Shown: positions 6,065 to 7,476 of the stretch, piece after piece
How the letters are laid out: each line of letters starts with the position of its first letter
How positions within the stretch are numbered: position 1 is the first letter of the stretch
Assembly: GCA_022361315.1 (NCBI GenBank)
Contig: JAKSBB010000098.1
Span: forward strand, 1 to 7,476
DNA length: 7,476 nt
Source of the DNA: Desulfobacterales bacterium
Lineage (GTDB): Bacteria; Desulfobacterota; Desulfobacteria; Desulfobacterales; Desulfobacteraceae
Direction of reading: 5' to 3'
Program-made: the position numbers and the translations under genes
Notes under the pieces: model-generated
What the model was told of the DNA's origin: nothing
Seen by the model: the letters and a program-made list of their open reading frames with translations, nothing else
The model's database searches: none

Positions 6065-6376
6065 TTAACCGGTGGTCTCGTCGATCCAGTTCAGGTATTC
6101 TGAAAGCCCGTCCTCAATCGGGACCATGACGATCTGGGGCACCTCATAATTGTGGTGCGCCCTGATGAACGCTTCTGCCTTTTTATATAAGGCGGCTTTT
6201 GTTTTAATAATCAGGCGGAACTCCGGATCATTGTGTACCTCTCCCTCCCAGGTATACACGCTGGTCACCTGATGGATCTGGGCACAGGCGGCAAGTTTTT
6301 TTTTCACCAGGGCCGATGCCAGATTTCCGGCATCGGCCTCAGTCGAACAGGTTGTCAGAATCATGCAGTAATTCAT
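6065..6376 (-). CDS. cutA: CutA1-family divalent-cation tolerance protein
   Basis: The 103 residues are the usual CutA length. Recognisable conserved blocks are the N-terminal MILTTCSTEADAGNLASAL, then KKLAACAQI, VTSVYTWEGEV, FRLIIKT, HNYEVPQIVMVPI and YLNWI at the end. CutA forms a very stable trimer with a ferredoxin-like fold in the cytoplasm. It was named from copper tolerance in E. coli, but its physiological role remains uncertain in most bacteria. The start ATG 6376 has AGGTGAG upstream. The gene lies 26 nt behind the lysA-like gene on the same strand and is probably co-transcribed, with no obvious functional link. Only 24 bp separate its stop from the convergent TPR gene and I see no terminator there. 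Confidence 0.93.
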   Translation of the reverse strand: MNYCMILTTCSTEADAGNLASALVKKKLAACAQIHQVTSVYTWEGEVHNDPEFRLIIKTKAALYKKAEAFIRAHHNYEVPQIVMVPIEDGLSEYLNWIDETTG

Positions 6377-6402
6377 AATCTCACCTGTAAGTTATTGAGC
6401 GT

Positions 6403-7476
6403 TTATCCCCCGAATGTTTTGGGTTCAAAATTTAATGTGGCGAAATAGTCATCCATGGTCTCTGCCCGGCGGATCATCTCCACAGTGAGGTCGGAGCGAA
6501 GCAACAGCTCTTTGGGCCGCAGGTGACCGTTGTAGTTGAACCCCATGGCATGGCCGTGGGCACCGGTGTCATGGATCACCAGAATATCACCTTCCTCGGT
6601 TTTTGGCAGTTCCCGCTGAACGGCGAATTTATCGTTATTTTCACACAGAGCACCGACGACGTCAACGGTTCTCAGGGGGAGGCCCTCCTCTTTTCCGTTG
6701 ATATGGATGTGGTGATACGCATCGTACATTCCCGGGCGCATCAGGGAAGACATGGACGCATCAACCCCCACGTAATTCCTGTAAATTTCTTTGTGATTTA
6801 TTACTGTTGTGACCAGTGCGCCGTGGGGGCCTGTGATGTAACGGCCGCTTTCCATGAATAGTTTCGGTGCCCATTGGTTTTGAGCGGAGAATCGTTCAAA
6901 GGAGCGGACAATACCTTCGGCCATGCCCTGAATATTGAATTGAGGGGCATCCGGGGTGTAGGGTATGCCCAGACCCCCGCCGATGTTGATGAACTCAAAC
7001 CGGATGCCAAGATGGTCGTGGAGTTCCTGTATCAGGGCCAGCAGCATGTCCGCCGTATCAATCATATACTGATGGTTGAGTTCGTTGGAGGCCAGCATGG
7101 TGTGAATGCCAAAGCGTTTTACACCCATTTTTGCGGCCGCTTCGTATGCCCGGAATATCTGGTCGTGGCTGACCCCGTATTTGGCTTCGACCGGGTTGCC
7201 GATAATGCTGTTGCCGTTGCGTTTTGAGCCGGGGTTGTATCTGAAACAGAGCAGCTCGGGCACCTCAGGCAGCTTGGGCAGAAGGGAGATATCGTCCAAA
7301 TTAATGATACACCCTTCCTGGTCCAATGCCGCGCTGAACTGGGCGATGCTGGTATTGTTGGATGTGAACATGATATCGTCCCCGCGGCTGCCTACCCGAC
7401 GGGATAGGGTGAGCTCCGGAACGGATGAACAGTCAAATCCGAATCCTTTTTCTTTGAGAAGCGCCATGATCGCCGG
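6403..7476 (-). CDS. lysA: LysA-like PLP-dependent decarboxylase, probably diaminopimelate decarboxylase (5' end cut by window edge)
   Basis: The reading frame is open to the right edge (PAI precedes the Met at 7467), so the N-terminus with the PLP Lys is missing. 357 residues are visible. Counting from that Met, the fold-type III decarboxylase marks are FDCSSVPEL (11-19), NPG (78-80), AKYGV (95-99), His122 in GIHT, the phosphate-binding GGGLGIPY (163-170), ESGRY (206-210), RPGMYDAYH (244-252), Cys275-Glu276 in CENND, and NYNG near 311. Family knowledge: LysA converts meso-diaminopimelate to lysine, and the Cys-Glu pair comes from the partner subunit. Differences from textbook LysA are ESGR in place of EPGR, CENND in place of CESGD, and GIHTMLASNE where HxHxGS is usual. 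A variant LysA is most likely, but a relative such as carboxynorspermidine decarboxylase is not excluded. cutA follows 26 nt downstream. Confidence 0.85.
   Translation of the reverse strand, partial: PAIMALLKEKGFGFDCSSVPELTLSRRVGSRGDDIMFTSNNTSIAQFSAALDQEGCIINLDDISLLPKLPEVPELLCFRYNPGSKRNGNSIIGNPVEAKYGVSHDQIFRAYEAAAKMGVKRFGIHTMLASNELNHQYMIDTADMLLALIQELHDHLGIRFEFINIGGGLGIPYTPDAPQFNIQGMAEGIVRSFERFSAQNQWAPKLFMESGRYITGPHGALVTTVINHKEIYRNYVGVDASMSSLMRPGMYDAYHHIHINGKEEGLPLRTVDVVGALCENNDKFAVQRELPKTEEGDILVIHDTGAHGHAMGFNYNGHLRPKELLLRSDLTVEMIRRAETMDDYFATLNFEPKTFGG

Noticed and set aside
6874..7227. Plus-strand ORF of 117 codons
   Set aside because: It is antisense to the lysA-like gene, whose conserved motifs fall throughout this stretch.

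Overview
The window reads as a chromosomal segment of a Gram-negative, moderately GC-rich bacterium. The mix of a DctB-type sensor kinase, a MocR/GntR regulator, a lipobox lipoprotein, CutA and a LysA-like decarboxylase would fit a Desulfobacterota (deltaproteobacterial) genome. That placement is an inference from protein style and not from a marker gene. I see no RNA genes, insertion sequences, CRISPR arrays or phage genes.

Layout. (1) Positions 1-1720, minus strand: a DctB-like membrane histidine kinase, cut by the left window edge just after its G2 box. A possible 14-codon leader ORF (1725-1769) with a strong ribosome binding site ends 4 nt before the kinase start. (2) 1721-2041: a divergent regulatory region with two short palindromes and a -24/-12 (sigma-54-type) promoter candidate facing right. 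(3) 2042-2353, plus: an unrecognised 103-residue, Ser-rich, probably largely disordered protein, closed by a good intrinsic terminator at 2406-2454. (4) 2455-2618: a regulatory region with a hairpin-like inverted repeat and a striking AT-rich palindrome/direct repeat that sits directly upstream of the next gene's ribosome binding site. (5) 2619-6040, plus: four co-directional genes, namely a full-length MocR regulator (GntR winged helix plus aminotransferase-like domain), a 79-residue basic protein, a 211-residue outer-membrane-type lipoprotein, and a 287-residue protein with a TolB_N-like N-terminal half and C-terminal TPRs. (6) 6065-7476, minus: a lysA-like PLP decarboxylase cut by the right edge, followed 26 nt later by cutA. 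This pair converges on the plus-strand cluster with only 24 bp between them.

How they may work together. DctB senses C4-dicarboxylates or similar acids in the periplasm and normally phosphorylates the sigma-54 activator DctD, whose gene would lie off the left edge. The sigma-54-type promoter with upstream palindromes in the divergent region suggests the 103-residue gene may be one of its targets. The MocR gene probably represses itself through the palindrome over its promoter, and may control the three uncharacterised genes behind it. The least explained part of the window is this MocR / basic small protein / lipoprotein / TolB_N-TPR cluster.
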